A stretch of DNA of 64,000 nucleotides, taken from Eriocheir sinensis (lineage: Eukaryota; Arthropoda; Malacostraca; Decapoda; Varunidae). The position numbers and the translations under genes were made by a program. How positions within the stretch are numbered: the stretch's first letter is position 1; every line of letters begins with the position of its first letter. The stretch is from NCBI RefSeq assembly GCF_024679095.1, contig NW_026112132.1:40001-104000 (forward strand). Reading direction: 5' to 3'. This document shows positions 41,587-51,692 of the stretch, piece by piece. The notes beneath the pieces are model-generated. The model was not told where the DNA came from and did not search any database. It saw only the letters and a list, made by a program, of their open reading frames with translations.

Positions 41587-42639
41587 ATGGAAGGAGCTGT
41601 CGGCGGTGATAAGTTGCAGGGAGCCCCTAAACAGGAGTTAGTCGAGGAGGATGCCAGGGCCCAACTAGAACGTACGCAGGAAGAACTTAGACAACTGCGG
41701 GGCATAGTCGTAGAGCAGGTCAGGGCCATGCAACTGTTGGAACAGCGGATACAGGAACCACCCCCAAGGGCCGCCTCGCCTGCGAGAAGGTACACGAGTA
41801 TCAGACCGAGAGACATCCCCACGTTACAACTCAGTCAGTTGGATGGAATCAAGGCCGCGGGAACACTGAGTCTTTTCTTTGATCAAATCGAAAGCTGTTC
41901 CATTTATGATGAAGAATGGGTAAACATTGCCAAGGCTAGAGTCTGTCCCGAGATCGCCTTGTTGTTAAGGAATGTACAAGAGCAGGGAAAGGCAAATACA
42001 TGGGCAGGAGTGAAGGCATTCTTTAGAGGAGAGTTTGCAGCGGACATCACCTTTGATAGGGGATGGAAGGAAGTGGAAGGAATGAAATATGATTGGGCAG
42101 ACAGTCCACAGGCCTTCACTAACACCCTCATTTGTAAATATGCCCTGTTAGAAAGCACTTACCCCAGAGAAACCCTACCAAATAGCGACCAGTTTATCAG
42201 AAAGAAACTCTGGAGGGGACTAACCAAGGACACCAGAGACCGGGTGGAAACGTTCCTAGACGAGGGGTATCCCTTAAATAGGTTTATAGATAGATTGGAA
42301 TTTGAAAGGCAGTTTCTGCCAGAAAGAGCAAAGGCCTACGTCTACGAGGTCCCCGAAGACAAACCTAAGACCCCGCCAGAACCAAAGGTAGGAACCACAG
42401 AATCCCCCATCGCAGGAAAAAGCGAAATGGAAGAGTTAAAGGAGACCATTAAGGGCTTAGCTGACAAGTTGCAAAGGTTGGAGGTCAACTCAGTGTATTG
42501 CCCCTATTGCAGAACAAACGGTCATTCATATCGGGATTGTACTAGGCGCCCTCCTCCAGGGGCCTGTTTTGACTGCCTTAGGCCGAATTGCAGGCGCGGC
42601 TCGCCAAATTGCCCGGCGAGAACATTTCGTAGAAATTGA
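41587..42639 (+). CDS. Gypsy Gag (capsid and nucleocapsid)
   Basis: A 350-codon frame from ATG 41587. It has an N-terminal coiled-coil-like Glu/Gln-rich region (about residues 20-60), then a capsid-like region (SLFFDQIESC, FDRGWKEVEGMKYDWADSPQ, FIRKKLWRGL). A charged stretch and two Cys-rich knuckles end it: CPYCRTNGHSYRDC (CX2CX4HX4C) and a variant CX2CX4CX6C in which Cys replaces His. Gag would form the particle and bind RNA. It ends in TGA at 42637-42639 with the pol frame continuing in phase. A short repeat (ATGGAAGGAGCTGTC at 41562 and 41587) offers an alternative upstream ATG in another phase. Confidence 0.85.
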   Translation: MEGAVGGDKLQGAPKQELVEEDARAQLERTQEELRQLRGIVVEQVRAMQLLEQRIQEPPPRAASPARRYTSIRPRDIPTLQLSQLDGIKAAGTLSLFFDQIESCSIYDEEWVNIAKARVCPEIALLLRNVQEQGKANTWAGVKAFFRGEFAADITFDRGWKEVEGMKYDWADSPQAFTNTLICKYALLESTYPRETLPNSDQFIRKKLWRGLTKDTRDRVETFLDEGYPLNRFIDRLEFERQFLPERAKAYVYEVPEDKPKTPPEPKVGTTESPIAGKSEMEELKETIKGLADKLQRLEVNSVYCPYCRTNGHSYRDCTRRPPPGACFDCLRPNCRRGSPNCPARTFRRN

Positions 42640-44840
42640 CATCCGGAGAGTCACACGTCACCTACTATCTCGGCAGTGGTCAATGGTCGGGTAGTACAAG
42701 CTTTAGTAGACACTGGTAGTGGGTATACCCTAGTTCGTCATGCAACAGCTTTGAGACTGGGAGCAGAGATCAATGAGAGAAGAACCCCTCCCAAACTCCA
42801 AGGTGTCACAGGATCCCCACTAAGAATCCTAGGAATGGTGTGCCTAGAAATAGGAATAGGTGAACAAGGCACCTCCAGGTTGTGGTTACCAGTAGTCCCC
42901 GACAATTACATCGGAAATGATATACTATTGGGATGTGACGTGTTAGGACAGGCCCCCATGACATGGAATCATAAACAAGGTACTCTGGTATGGGGCGGTA
43001 CATTACACCCAATCCGCTACGTAGCCAAACGACACGGTAAAGTAGAACGAGTTCGTATAGTACCGGAGACGATCGAACCCTTCAGGCCCACCTTGAGAGT
43101 AAACAACCCGATCGAGATTCCATCCTTCCAGACTGAGTTGTATCCTCTCACGGTATCTGAGCTTCCGGGAACCATTTTGCTGGTATCCCCCCATCAAACT
43201 CCTAGGCACGATTTTGTCTGCAGAGTGACAGAGGAAAGGCAGGTGTTTGTTCCCCTATATAATCCAAACAAAACCCACCAGATTTTCCGAAAAGGTACCT
43301 ACCTCGGCTCATACGAACCTGTACAAGTAATAGAAGAGCTTAACTCACCGGGTAAAGGCCCAGATGTGGCTGAGAATAAGGTTCACACGAACGTTAGTAT
43401 CAAGAATGATTTGCTCCCCCATGCTGACCACCCCAGGGAAAAAGGAAGCCGAAAAGACAAACTGAAATCCCTGTTAGCCCTCCAAGATTTCAGCCATCTT
43501 TCGGAGGAGGAGAAGAAGGTCCTTCTTCATGTCATTCAGGAAAATAACGAACTATTCATTTTACACCCCTCAGAGATCGGGAAAATAAGAGCTCCACCGG
43601 TAAAGATTGCAGTAGAAAACCCTATTCCGGTTAGAGGACCCAAGTATAGATATCCTGAGAAGGCCAAAGCAATTATAGAGAAATTAGTATGGGACATGGA
43701 AGAGAAAGGGGTGATCGAGCCCTCTACAGCAGCCTGGTTGAGCCCCATCGTCTTGGTATCAAAACCAGACGGCTCCAAAAGGATGTGTTTAGATTATCGA
43801 GGGGTAAACAAACACTTAGCTACGGACATATACCCATTACCACGTCTAGAAGAACTAGTAGAGGTTGCGTCAGGGAACAAATACTATGCTACTCTCGATC
43901 TCAAAGAGGCATATTTTCAAGTAGAGCTGGAGGAAAACAGCAGAGATCTAACCACCTTCAGTGATGGAGTGTCCTTATACCGCTTTAAAAAACTCCCCTT
44001 CGGGTTGAGCTGCAGCCCAGCCATCTTCTCCAGACAAATTGCCCAGGTGTAAACTCTAATCATGCAGGAATGGGTAAAGAACTACTTAAATGACAGTTAT
44101 TTTTGGGCCAGATTTCCAGACCTTGGTGGAACGGATAAGCCAGCTCTTCAACACCCTCAGAGAAAAAGGGGTTAAGGTTAATATTAGTTAAACTAAATTT
44201 GAGCAAAGACAATTAAATTCTTGGGGCACATCCTGTCCGAAAAGGGATGTCAACCAGATCCCGCCAATATCGAGGCCATAGAGGCCCAAAAAAACCCAAG
44301 CAACATCAGGGAGGTGAGAAGATTCCTCGGCATGTGCGAGTTTTATAGGAAACATGTACCGAACTATGCAGAAATTACCGCCCCTCTAACAGACTTAACC
44401 AGAAAAACACCCTTCCTATGGACACAGAAATGTCAAAAGGCCTTTGAGCAAATGAAGGAAAAAATACGCAGGCCCCTATACTGGTGAGAGCTGATGTAAC
44501 CAAACCATTTTATGTCACCACCGACGCCAGCAATACCCATGTAGGAGGAGTACTAAGTCAGATAGCACCAGACGGCACCAATATAGCCATAGGATATTTT
44601 TCAAGGAAGCTAAAGCCCACAGAACTTAAGATACGCTACTGTGGATCGCGAGGCTCTCGCGGTCGTCCTCACCTGTCGACAGTTCCATCATTATTTATGG
44701 GGGACCAAATTCACTATCATAACGAGCCATCAACCCCTAGTTAGTATATTGAAAAGGAAAACAAAATCTCCCAGAATGAACAGGTGGACCTTAGAAATGA
44801 GAAAGTATAGCTATAAAATTCAGTACATAAAGGGGAAATT
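42640..44840 (+). pseudogene. Gypsy Pol: protease, reverse transcriptase, RNase H
   Basis: Directly after the gag TGA the same frame stays open. The aspartic protease is ALVDTGSGYTLV, with a flap-side ILGCDVLGQ-like stretch. The RT is SPIVLVSKPDGSKRMCLDYR, YYATLDLKEAYFQVEL and KLPFGLSCSPAIF. A TAA at 44050-44052 interrupts, and the catalytic box then reads NYLND instead of YxDD. After frameshifts the connection (FLGHILSEKG, FLGMCEFYRKHVPNYA) and RNase H (TTDASNTHVGGVLSQ, DREALAVV, ITSHQPLVSIL) follow. It would make cDNA; this copy is inactive. Similar to but distinct from the Gypsy fragment at 21151. Confidence 0.85.
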
Positions 44841-44848
44841 ATAATAAT

Positions 44849-46283
44849 GTGGCTGACCAACTTTCTCGCCCGGTGCTATTAATACCTCCACCACCAGCAG
44901 ACACCATCTTAGGAAAGTCTAAGGAGGAAATCAGAACCTTGCAATTAGAAGAAGGCCGGTGGGTTCAGATGATAGAGTATTTAGAGGGAGGAAATGTGCC
45001 CAGGAGGAATTTCCCACGTAGCACCTTAAATCAGTTTGTGGTAGGGGAAATGGTTTCATATTATACCATTACAAAAAAAGATGGAAGTGAACAGTTTTGC
45101 CTAGTTGTCCCAACGGCTCTTAAACAAGGAGCTCTAGAACAGACCCATGCTCAGGTGGGACACCTAGAGATCGAGAAGACATTGGCCAAGGTACAGGGCC
45201 TATACTACTGGCAAAACATGAAAGTGGATGTAATCATGTATGTGAGAAATTGTCTAACGTGTCAACAGTATAAAGGCACTACCGGACTACAGCAACAGTG
45301 GCAAGAGCTCCCCCCATTAGAAAAGCCACTGGAGAGAGTTAGCCTTGATCTGACTGACATGGTTGCTGGAGCCCAGGAGTACCGCTATGTATTAACCATC
45401 TGTGATCATTATTCCCATTATGTAAAATTTTATCCACTTAAGACCAAACATACGGATGGCGTGTGTGAAGGGTTTAAAAACTATATCATGGATTTCGGAA
45501 CGCCAAAAACCGTTTAAACGGACAATGGGAAGGAGTTTACCGCTCAAAGTTTTCGATACCTATGTGGCAGATATAAAATCACGGTCGCTCTGACGACCCC
45601 GTACCACCACCCTCAAGGAAACAGTATTACGGAACGTATGCACCGCACCATGAAAAGTGTGTTAGCCTGTCTATGTCAAGGGTACCCGTTAAGGTGGCCA
45701 AAACTATTGTTACAGTGTCAGTCCATATTGAGCACAGCCGTACACACAACCACCGGTGTCTCCCCTTATTATGCATTCTTTTTTACGACCCCCCCTCTCG
45801 CTTGATTAGTAGTGATTTACCGGACACGGAAGCGAGTGAGGAAAGTATCCGTGAAGCCCACGAGATAATCAGAGAAACTCACCAGAAAATGGCTCGCAGA
45901 TACAGAGCAGTAGCGAATAGAACGGGTAAGAACCAAAAGGTGGAAGCAGGTACCCTTGTATGGGTTAGAGTGGAAGTAACACAACCATGCACTAGTAGAA
46001 AATTAAATGTGAAGTGGAAAGGACCATACCGGGTTGTGGAAGTTATGAGAAATGGTGGTGCATACGTGTTGAAGTTATGAGAAATGGTGGTGCATACGTG
46101 TTGACCAATGTGTTTACTGGACAAGAGATTCAGAGGGCCGCAGAAAAGGTAAAACTGTACAATGGGTCGGAAGGGTGGTTAGTGGGGGCGCAGGAGATAA
46201 ATCTTCCTGAGGAGGAAGAAGAGGAAGAACCATCACCCCCTAGAGTCCGTAGACCGCCACGCAGATATATTGCAGAGTGTTGA
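44849..46283 (+). pseudogene. Gypsy integrase
   Basis: The N-terminal zinc site is present (HAQVGH...C..C, HHCC type). The core starts at SLDLTDMVAG (first Asp). A TAA at 45515-45517 stands just before TDNGKEF (second Asp). ITERMHRTMKS (Glu) follows in shifted phase at about 45630. The C-terminal GTLVWVRVE...KWKGPYRVVEV segment is at 45940-46060. A 33-base direct duplication (about 46038-46103) repeats the segment GAAATGGTGGTGCATACGTG and adds 11 residues. A Glu/Pro-rich tail ends at 46283. Confidence 0.85.
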
Positions 46284-47530
46284 GGGAGTTGGATGTTAAC
46301 CTAAGCTTAAGAGGTAGGATTGGTGGAAAGAAAGATAAGGATGTAGCCAATGTTCATGTTATGGGTTGTAAGTGGTAAAGAAAGGGAGTGTTGAGAAGTA
46401 ATTACTGTAAGGAAAACCCACATTTGGAGACGCTAATGAAATACCAGAACGTCCCCGAGGACTGATGGTAAAGTGGGATCGACCCCATACTCATTAACCT
46501 CCCCAATGTGTTTCCCTCAAAGATTTATGTGATGATTATACTTCCCCCTTTCTTAACCAAACAAGATGTTTTGGAAGAATAGTATCGTTCGCCCTAAGGT
46601 ATCTAGCGTTCTATGTTAGCTATTGTATTGTAAGTAATGGAAGATTATATTATCAACCACCTACATCAACGTCAGGCAAACCTGGGCACATGTATTTGGT
46701 TTGGAATGAACCGGGGTTAGGCAAGGGTGAAGCCGAAGTTCCCGGAGAAAGAGTAATAATTTACTAGTGGTAATGTATCCAAGGATGTGACTTTTGTATT
46801 AGGTGGAAACTTCCGTCCGCCTCGATTTATTAATGTCATGAAATCTACTGATTTAATTATAAGTCGTGCGGCAGCACGCAGCTTAGAGTCGACCCAATCT
46901 GGTCCGGGGACATTCACTTCAGGACTTCCTAGGCGCTGAACTAAACTTATGCACGCCTTGCTGCGGAGACGGATGGCGAAAATGTCAGTGGGTGTATGAA
47001 CTGATTTATGTGTTTTGTTTTGTATATGTGAGTATTATTTCTATTTTGTGTTTTGATTTGTAAGTGTATTTTGTTACCATTTTTGTTGGTTATGTAAGGT
47101 CAAGGGTGCACTGTGTTTAACCTTAGGAACGAGAGCGAGGGAGGCTAGTCTCGTCTGACACTCCTTACCTGTAGCCAAGTTACTAAGAGGAAGGCTGGGG
47201 CAGTGGACCCATGACAGATAATCGAGCTATGCCGGGTGAGGCATCTTTGCTTTTATTTAAGCAGGAAACGGGATTCTATTATAGAATACCCGAGGAAGTA
47301 AGCCCAAGGGTAGCCGTTAGGTTGTGCAGGCCCTTGTATTATGGTACTACCGTGTTAGGGTAGGTGTGAAATCATGGGCGGTGCTAAGTCGCTGTCTCTG
47401 TGGCACACGGGCGCCTGGTAGGAGAAGGAAGGTAGAGTTGGTTGATTAATGATATCCGAAGTATAATAACATAGTGCCTTAGGGGAAGGAAGGTATTAGG
47501 TTTCGGGAGAAACTAGGATCTTGAGGGGGG
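46284..47530. other. Non-coding 3' part of the SGNH-Gypsy element
   Basis: No env or other gene recognised in 1.2 kb. About 46447-46482 resembles the sequence between the SGNH ORF and gag (about 41431-41466), roughly 29 of 36 bases. It ends in a G-run (GATCTTGAGGGGGG, about 47517-47530). Confidence 0.5.
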
Positions 47531-47560
47531 TGACACTATTGTAACATACCCGCCGGCATA
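47514..47560 (+). promoter_or_regulatory. Polypurine tract and putative 3' LTR start
   Basis: GATCTTGAGGGGGG is followed by TGACACTATTGTAACATACC. A G-rich primer followed by TG is the normal plus-strand priming site and LTR start of Gypsy elements. The LTR would cover at least the GC-rich sequence to about 48480, but its end is not visible. Confidence 0.45.
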
Positions 47561-47591
47561 CCAACACCGCGGAAGCCAGTTAAAAGCCAGC

Positions 47592-48563
47592 TGGGAAAAT
47601 TGGGAATACCCCCTTGTACATGGCCATGATTATTTACCGGATCCAGTTTCTCCTCAGCCGAAACAATACCCGTAGCGGTTAATATGTTATAAGTAGGTGA
47701 GGGAAGAGAACGAGAAATACGAACCACAGCTTGGGTTGGCACCCCTGATATAAATCCACTCGTATCCATACATTTTTATATATTCATACGTTAAGTCTTA
47801 GAAAATAAGGGAAAATTAGTTCAGAATTAACACACAAAAAGACAACCTCAGAAAGGCAGAGGAAGGATAGAATGGATCAAGCTGAAAGGCGAGAAGGAAA
47901 AGTGTTGGAACCTTGGGAAGGCCACGTCAGAGGGAAGTTGGCGAGGCAGCCGCCTCGGCTGGCACGGGTCATTCTGGATTTCATCTTCCCGTGCGGCGCA
48001 GGTGAATTGGTGAGAGCCAGCTGGAGGCCGGTGACCAGGGGTAGAAAAGGCGAGTGCCCGCCATCTTGAAGCCGCCCATTTGAGGGTCAGGAGTGGGCCC
48101 AGGGCGAGCCAGTCAAGTCCCTGCCGCCGCCTACGAGACCAGCAGGCTTGTGATGGGAGTGAACAGCTCCAAAAAAAAACCTTTAGGCAAGGCACGACAG
48201 CATATTGTGTAGCTCTCAGGCCTCCACCAGCCGAGGATAGTGTCAAATGGGTAAGGGGCACCCGCTGTGTGGACGAGGGGCTAACAGTGACCTCACCCCC
48301 CCCTTCGTTAGCTGTAACAGTCTGATCTTTCCCTCATACTAAACTCTTTTCTTCCTATTTTTTTTCATGAGTTTTTGTGTGTGTGTGCACGCCGATGCAG
48401 GAAGTTGATATCGGATTGTCTAGCCAATCGTGCGGTAGCCCTGTGATCTATACCTATATATATTCATCTCTCTCGTGTGTAGCACGGGTATTGTTTCGGC
48501 TGAGGAGAAACTGGATCAGGTAAATAATCATGGCCATGTACAAGGGGGTATTCCCAATTTTCC
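47592..48563. repeat. 80-bp inverted repeat, arms about 810 bases apart
   Basis: Arms 47592-47672 and 48484-48563 are reverse complements with about two differences (core CATGGCCATGATTATTTACC). The spacer is GC-rich and includes GCCATCTTG. Either a partial second LTR copy in inverse orientation or a foldback element. Confidence 0.85.
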
Positions 48564-48794
48564 AAATATTTTTAGGGGTTCTATATCTCTGAGGCCGTGA
48601 CTCTTTATGCGAATACTATCAGGGTCATAGTAAGCGTGTATGAGGCCAAATCTCCGCTCTCTCCAATTTAGGACGTTGTGTTGTACACTGTTAATTGATC
48701 CGTTGTGAACTGTTCCGTTTGGAGGCGGTCCTAGTTATGGGTGGCTCTTGTGGGGCGATGTGTGGAGGAGAGTCAGTTATGGCGGTGGATAGGG

Positions 48795-48984
48795 GCAGTG
48801 GTGGGATTCAATTTTTTTAAGAACAGGTTCTCTCGATGAGGGGTTTACCAAAATAAGTTAAGTAAAAGGTGTTCATGGGGGAAAAATTGAGAACCCCTGA
48901 TTTAAACTAACAGTAACAACCGGTTCTCGGGATTAAAGAAATTCCAAGAACAGGTTCTTCCGAACCGGCTGAATCCCATCACTG
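48795..48984. mobile_element. hAT-like MITE
   Basis: 190 bases with terminal inverted repeats CAGTGGTGGGATTCA and TGAATCCCATCACTG (one mismatch), and an inner AAGAACAGGTTCT pair. The CAG-TG ends are hAT-like. Flanking 8-mers GATAGGGG and GATCATAG agree only in part, so the target duplication is unproven. No coding capacity. Confidence 0.7.
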
Positions 48985-49019
48985 GATCATAGGGTGATTG
49001 GGCTCCGGGAGGAGGCTTT

Positions 49020-50189
49020 TATTTTATTTTTTTCCTTGGGCGCCATGGCTTGGGGAAGCTCGCTGAGGTGGAGTGGATTCGGTGAGGGTGCTAGGTGATG
49101 GAGTTGTGGAAGTGGTTGGTGTGTTTTTAGTTTGGCTGGTGGTAGCGTCGCCAACCTCTGATGCAGGGGCCTCAGTCACCGTTTCTACTTCGTCTCCGTC
49201 TGCATCATTGGATTCTTCTGGGCTTATTTTTGGTAGTTTTATTATTTTTGACGAGTCTGGGTTTTTTATTGTAGGGAGGCCGTTTGCTTGCAGCGTTCTT
49301 GAAAGAACGTCTTGGAAGGTTTCGGGAGTTCCCTGGTTGATTAAATGGGCGTGGATGAAGCAGGTCAGGATTGTCGTAGTGATGTCAGGTCGAAGGGGTG
49401 GAGGTTGCTGAGGGAGGCGAGTCTTTGGTTGGTTGGCTGGACGGGTGTGTTTGCAGCGCCGCTGTAAATTTTGGGTTGGGCTTGCCGTTTTGTGGCGATG
49501 GCCTCTTCCCTTTTAAGGCACTAAGTGGCGAGGGTGCGGTGTGTTCCATTGCAGTTTATGCATTTTTGCTGGGGGAGGTGCATTCATGCCACAGGTGCCC
49601 CTGCTGTGCGCACTCGGAACATATTTTATAGGTTCTATCCTTTTGACAGTCATTGGTGAGGTGGGTGTCGATCTCGTAGCATATCGGGCAGTTGTTTAGA
49701 GGAATGAACTCTTCTTCCTGCATGTCGTGTGGTGGAATCCTCATGTTGAAGAGCTTCAACCCAGAGTTCAGAACTTTCTGTGCTACCACGGTCTTCTTGA
49801 ATTGTATCTTGATTATCTGGTTGTTAGGGAATTTATAGACCTGATCGACTGCTGCTCCCGCGAAATCGTTAATGTGGTGGATTTCTTCTTTAATTTCATC
49901 CGGGGTGCGGGTACTTTGAAGAGAGGATGGTCCTCTTGGCCCTCAGTTCGGGTGGTAGGATGGGGATGGATCGTTGTTCAATCAGGGCATCGTGGCAGGG
50001 TGGGTTAAAGATATGTCGACCTCCGCATCTAGGGAGGTGATGACCTCCGGCTCTAGGGAGGTGTATCCGCAGGAGGGCGAGTTTAGAGTCTTGGTTTGGA
50101 GTGAGGTGTTTTATTTTAACTCGTCCCATCTTGCATGATTCAGTGAGGACACAAAGAAACACAAAGAAACACAGAGGAAGAACAAACAA
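49020..50189 (-). pseudogene. LINE family E ORF1, Gag-like CCHC protein
   Basis: Minus strand: MGRVKIKHLTPNQDSKLALL start at about 50130. After frame breaks there is a region ending MRIPPHDMQEEEFIPL. Then come zinc knuckles: CPICYEIDTHLTNDC, CSECAQQGHLWHEC (CX2CX4HX4C), and in the next frame CINCNGTHRTLAT. Three knuckles in a row after an RRM-like region is the ORF1 of I/Jockey-type LINEs, an RNA-binding coat. Broken near 49900 and 49555. No ORF2 follows on this side (the hAT MITE and Gypsy 3' region lie there). Confidence 0.75.
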
Positions 50190-50448
50190 CAGCAGACCTG
50201 CGGGTCCTTACGAGGCTGTTTGTGACAAGCTACACTAACTAACTAATCAAAGGTGGAAGATGAAGGACAGCAGCTCCTTACCACCCCCCATCCCTCCAGC
50301 CAAAGCTGGCAGGAAAGGAAAAAGAACCATGCAGCATGGAAAAACTGCACGGAAATTATGTAGGAAAGAGGAAAGAACTGCCATTACTGCTACCACTAAC
50401 CGGGCGATAAAAGCGGACAAGGACACCAGTATTCGAAAGAAAGTAACG

Positions 50449-51690
50449 TTACGACAATGAGTAATATCTTAGTTGCTGGTTGGATTCAAAATATCTGTCT
50501 GATCTATTCTTGAAGGCCGTAACTGATGTACTATCAACGACATCACAGGGTAGAGAGTTCCAAACATTAACAACTCGATTGAAGACGTGGTTAGCTTCGT
50601 GGAACGAGAATCTTTTGCCACTTATCTTCAAAATGTGATTTCTTCTTGTTCTATTTGATCGATCAATTGTAAAGTAATCTTCCGCATTAATATCACTGAA
50701 TCCTTTAAACACTTCTATTAGCCTCGCACTCTTCGTTTTGATAGGCTGAATAAATTTACTTCTTTAAGCCTTTGTTCATATGATAAATTTCTCAACCTAG
50801 GAATCATCTTTGTTACTCTTCGTTGAACCCGTTCCAACTTTGCTATGCCTTTTATGTAACAGGGAGACCAAAACTACACAGTCCTCTAGATGGGGTCGAA
50901 CCAACGAATTATACAGTTTTAATATTACTTTTTCCGATTTATTATTAAAGACTCGTCCAATGAAGTCAACCAATTTGTTTGCAGTTTTAACTACCTCTGA
51001 ACAATGCTGACCGGGCTTTAAATTGCTTGATATAGCGATTCCAAGATCCTTTTCTTTACTTACTGCAGAAAGTTGTTGGCCATTCATTACGTACTGAACG
51101 CGATTGTTATTTTTTCCGATGTGTAACACTTTACATTTGTCAACGTTAAATTTCATTTGCCATTGATTGGCCCAAAGTGCAAGTCGATCTAGATCTGATT
51201 GTAAAGCTTCTTCGTCGAGTGTCGCAGTTACTTTAATAGCAATTTTTGTGTCATCAGCAAATTTTGATAATTTGCAAGTGAGCCCATCATCGATATCATT
51301 AACATAAATTAAGAAGAACATGGGGCCAAGCACTGATCCTTGAGGTACGCCGCTTCTGACATCGAGCCAGTTAGATGTAACACCGTTTAGAACTACTGTT
51401 TCCGCTCAGAGAGCCAGTCCACAAGCCAATTGTGAATGTTACCCGAGATACCGTGCGCCAATAGTTTGCTGAGCAATCATTGGTGGGGGACCTTATCAAA
51501 TGCCTTTTCAAAATCCAGATATATATATATGATATCTACTGATTTGCTTTCATCGAACACCTCAAAAATATAATGAAAAAAATGAAGTAAGTTAGTTAAA
51601 CACGAACGTTTACGACGGAAGCCACGTTGCGAATTATTTTTTATATTATTTTCTTCAAAGAATTTCACCATATTGTCGCGAATGATAGTC
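50449..51690 (-). pseudogene. LINE family C reverse transcriptase
   Basis: Minus-strand fragments: 51477-51701 (NSQRGFRRKRSCLTNLL, YLDFEKAFDKVPHQ), 50797-51333 (GPMFFLIYVNDI, FADDTKIA with both Asp, WQMKFNVDKCKVLHIG) and 50449-50712 (FNRVVNVWNSLP). This is a CR1-like RT, clearly different from family A. The 5' side stops at about 51690, where a piggyBac relic begins. The matching endonuclease and ORF1 are at 57919-59928. Confidence 0.85.
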
Positions 51691-51692
51691 AA

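Noticed and set aside
46717..46917. Env remnant in the SGNH-Gypsy element
   Set aside because: I looked for furin site, fusion peptide and membrane span between 46284 and 47530 on both strands and saw none.
49073..50008. Plus-strand ORFs at 49.1-50.0 kb
   Set aside because: Antisense of LINE E ORF1, whose CCHC knuckles are on the minus strand.
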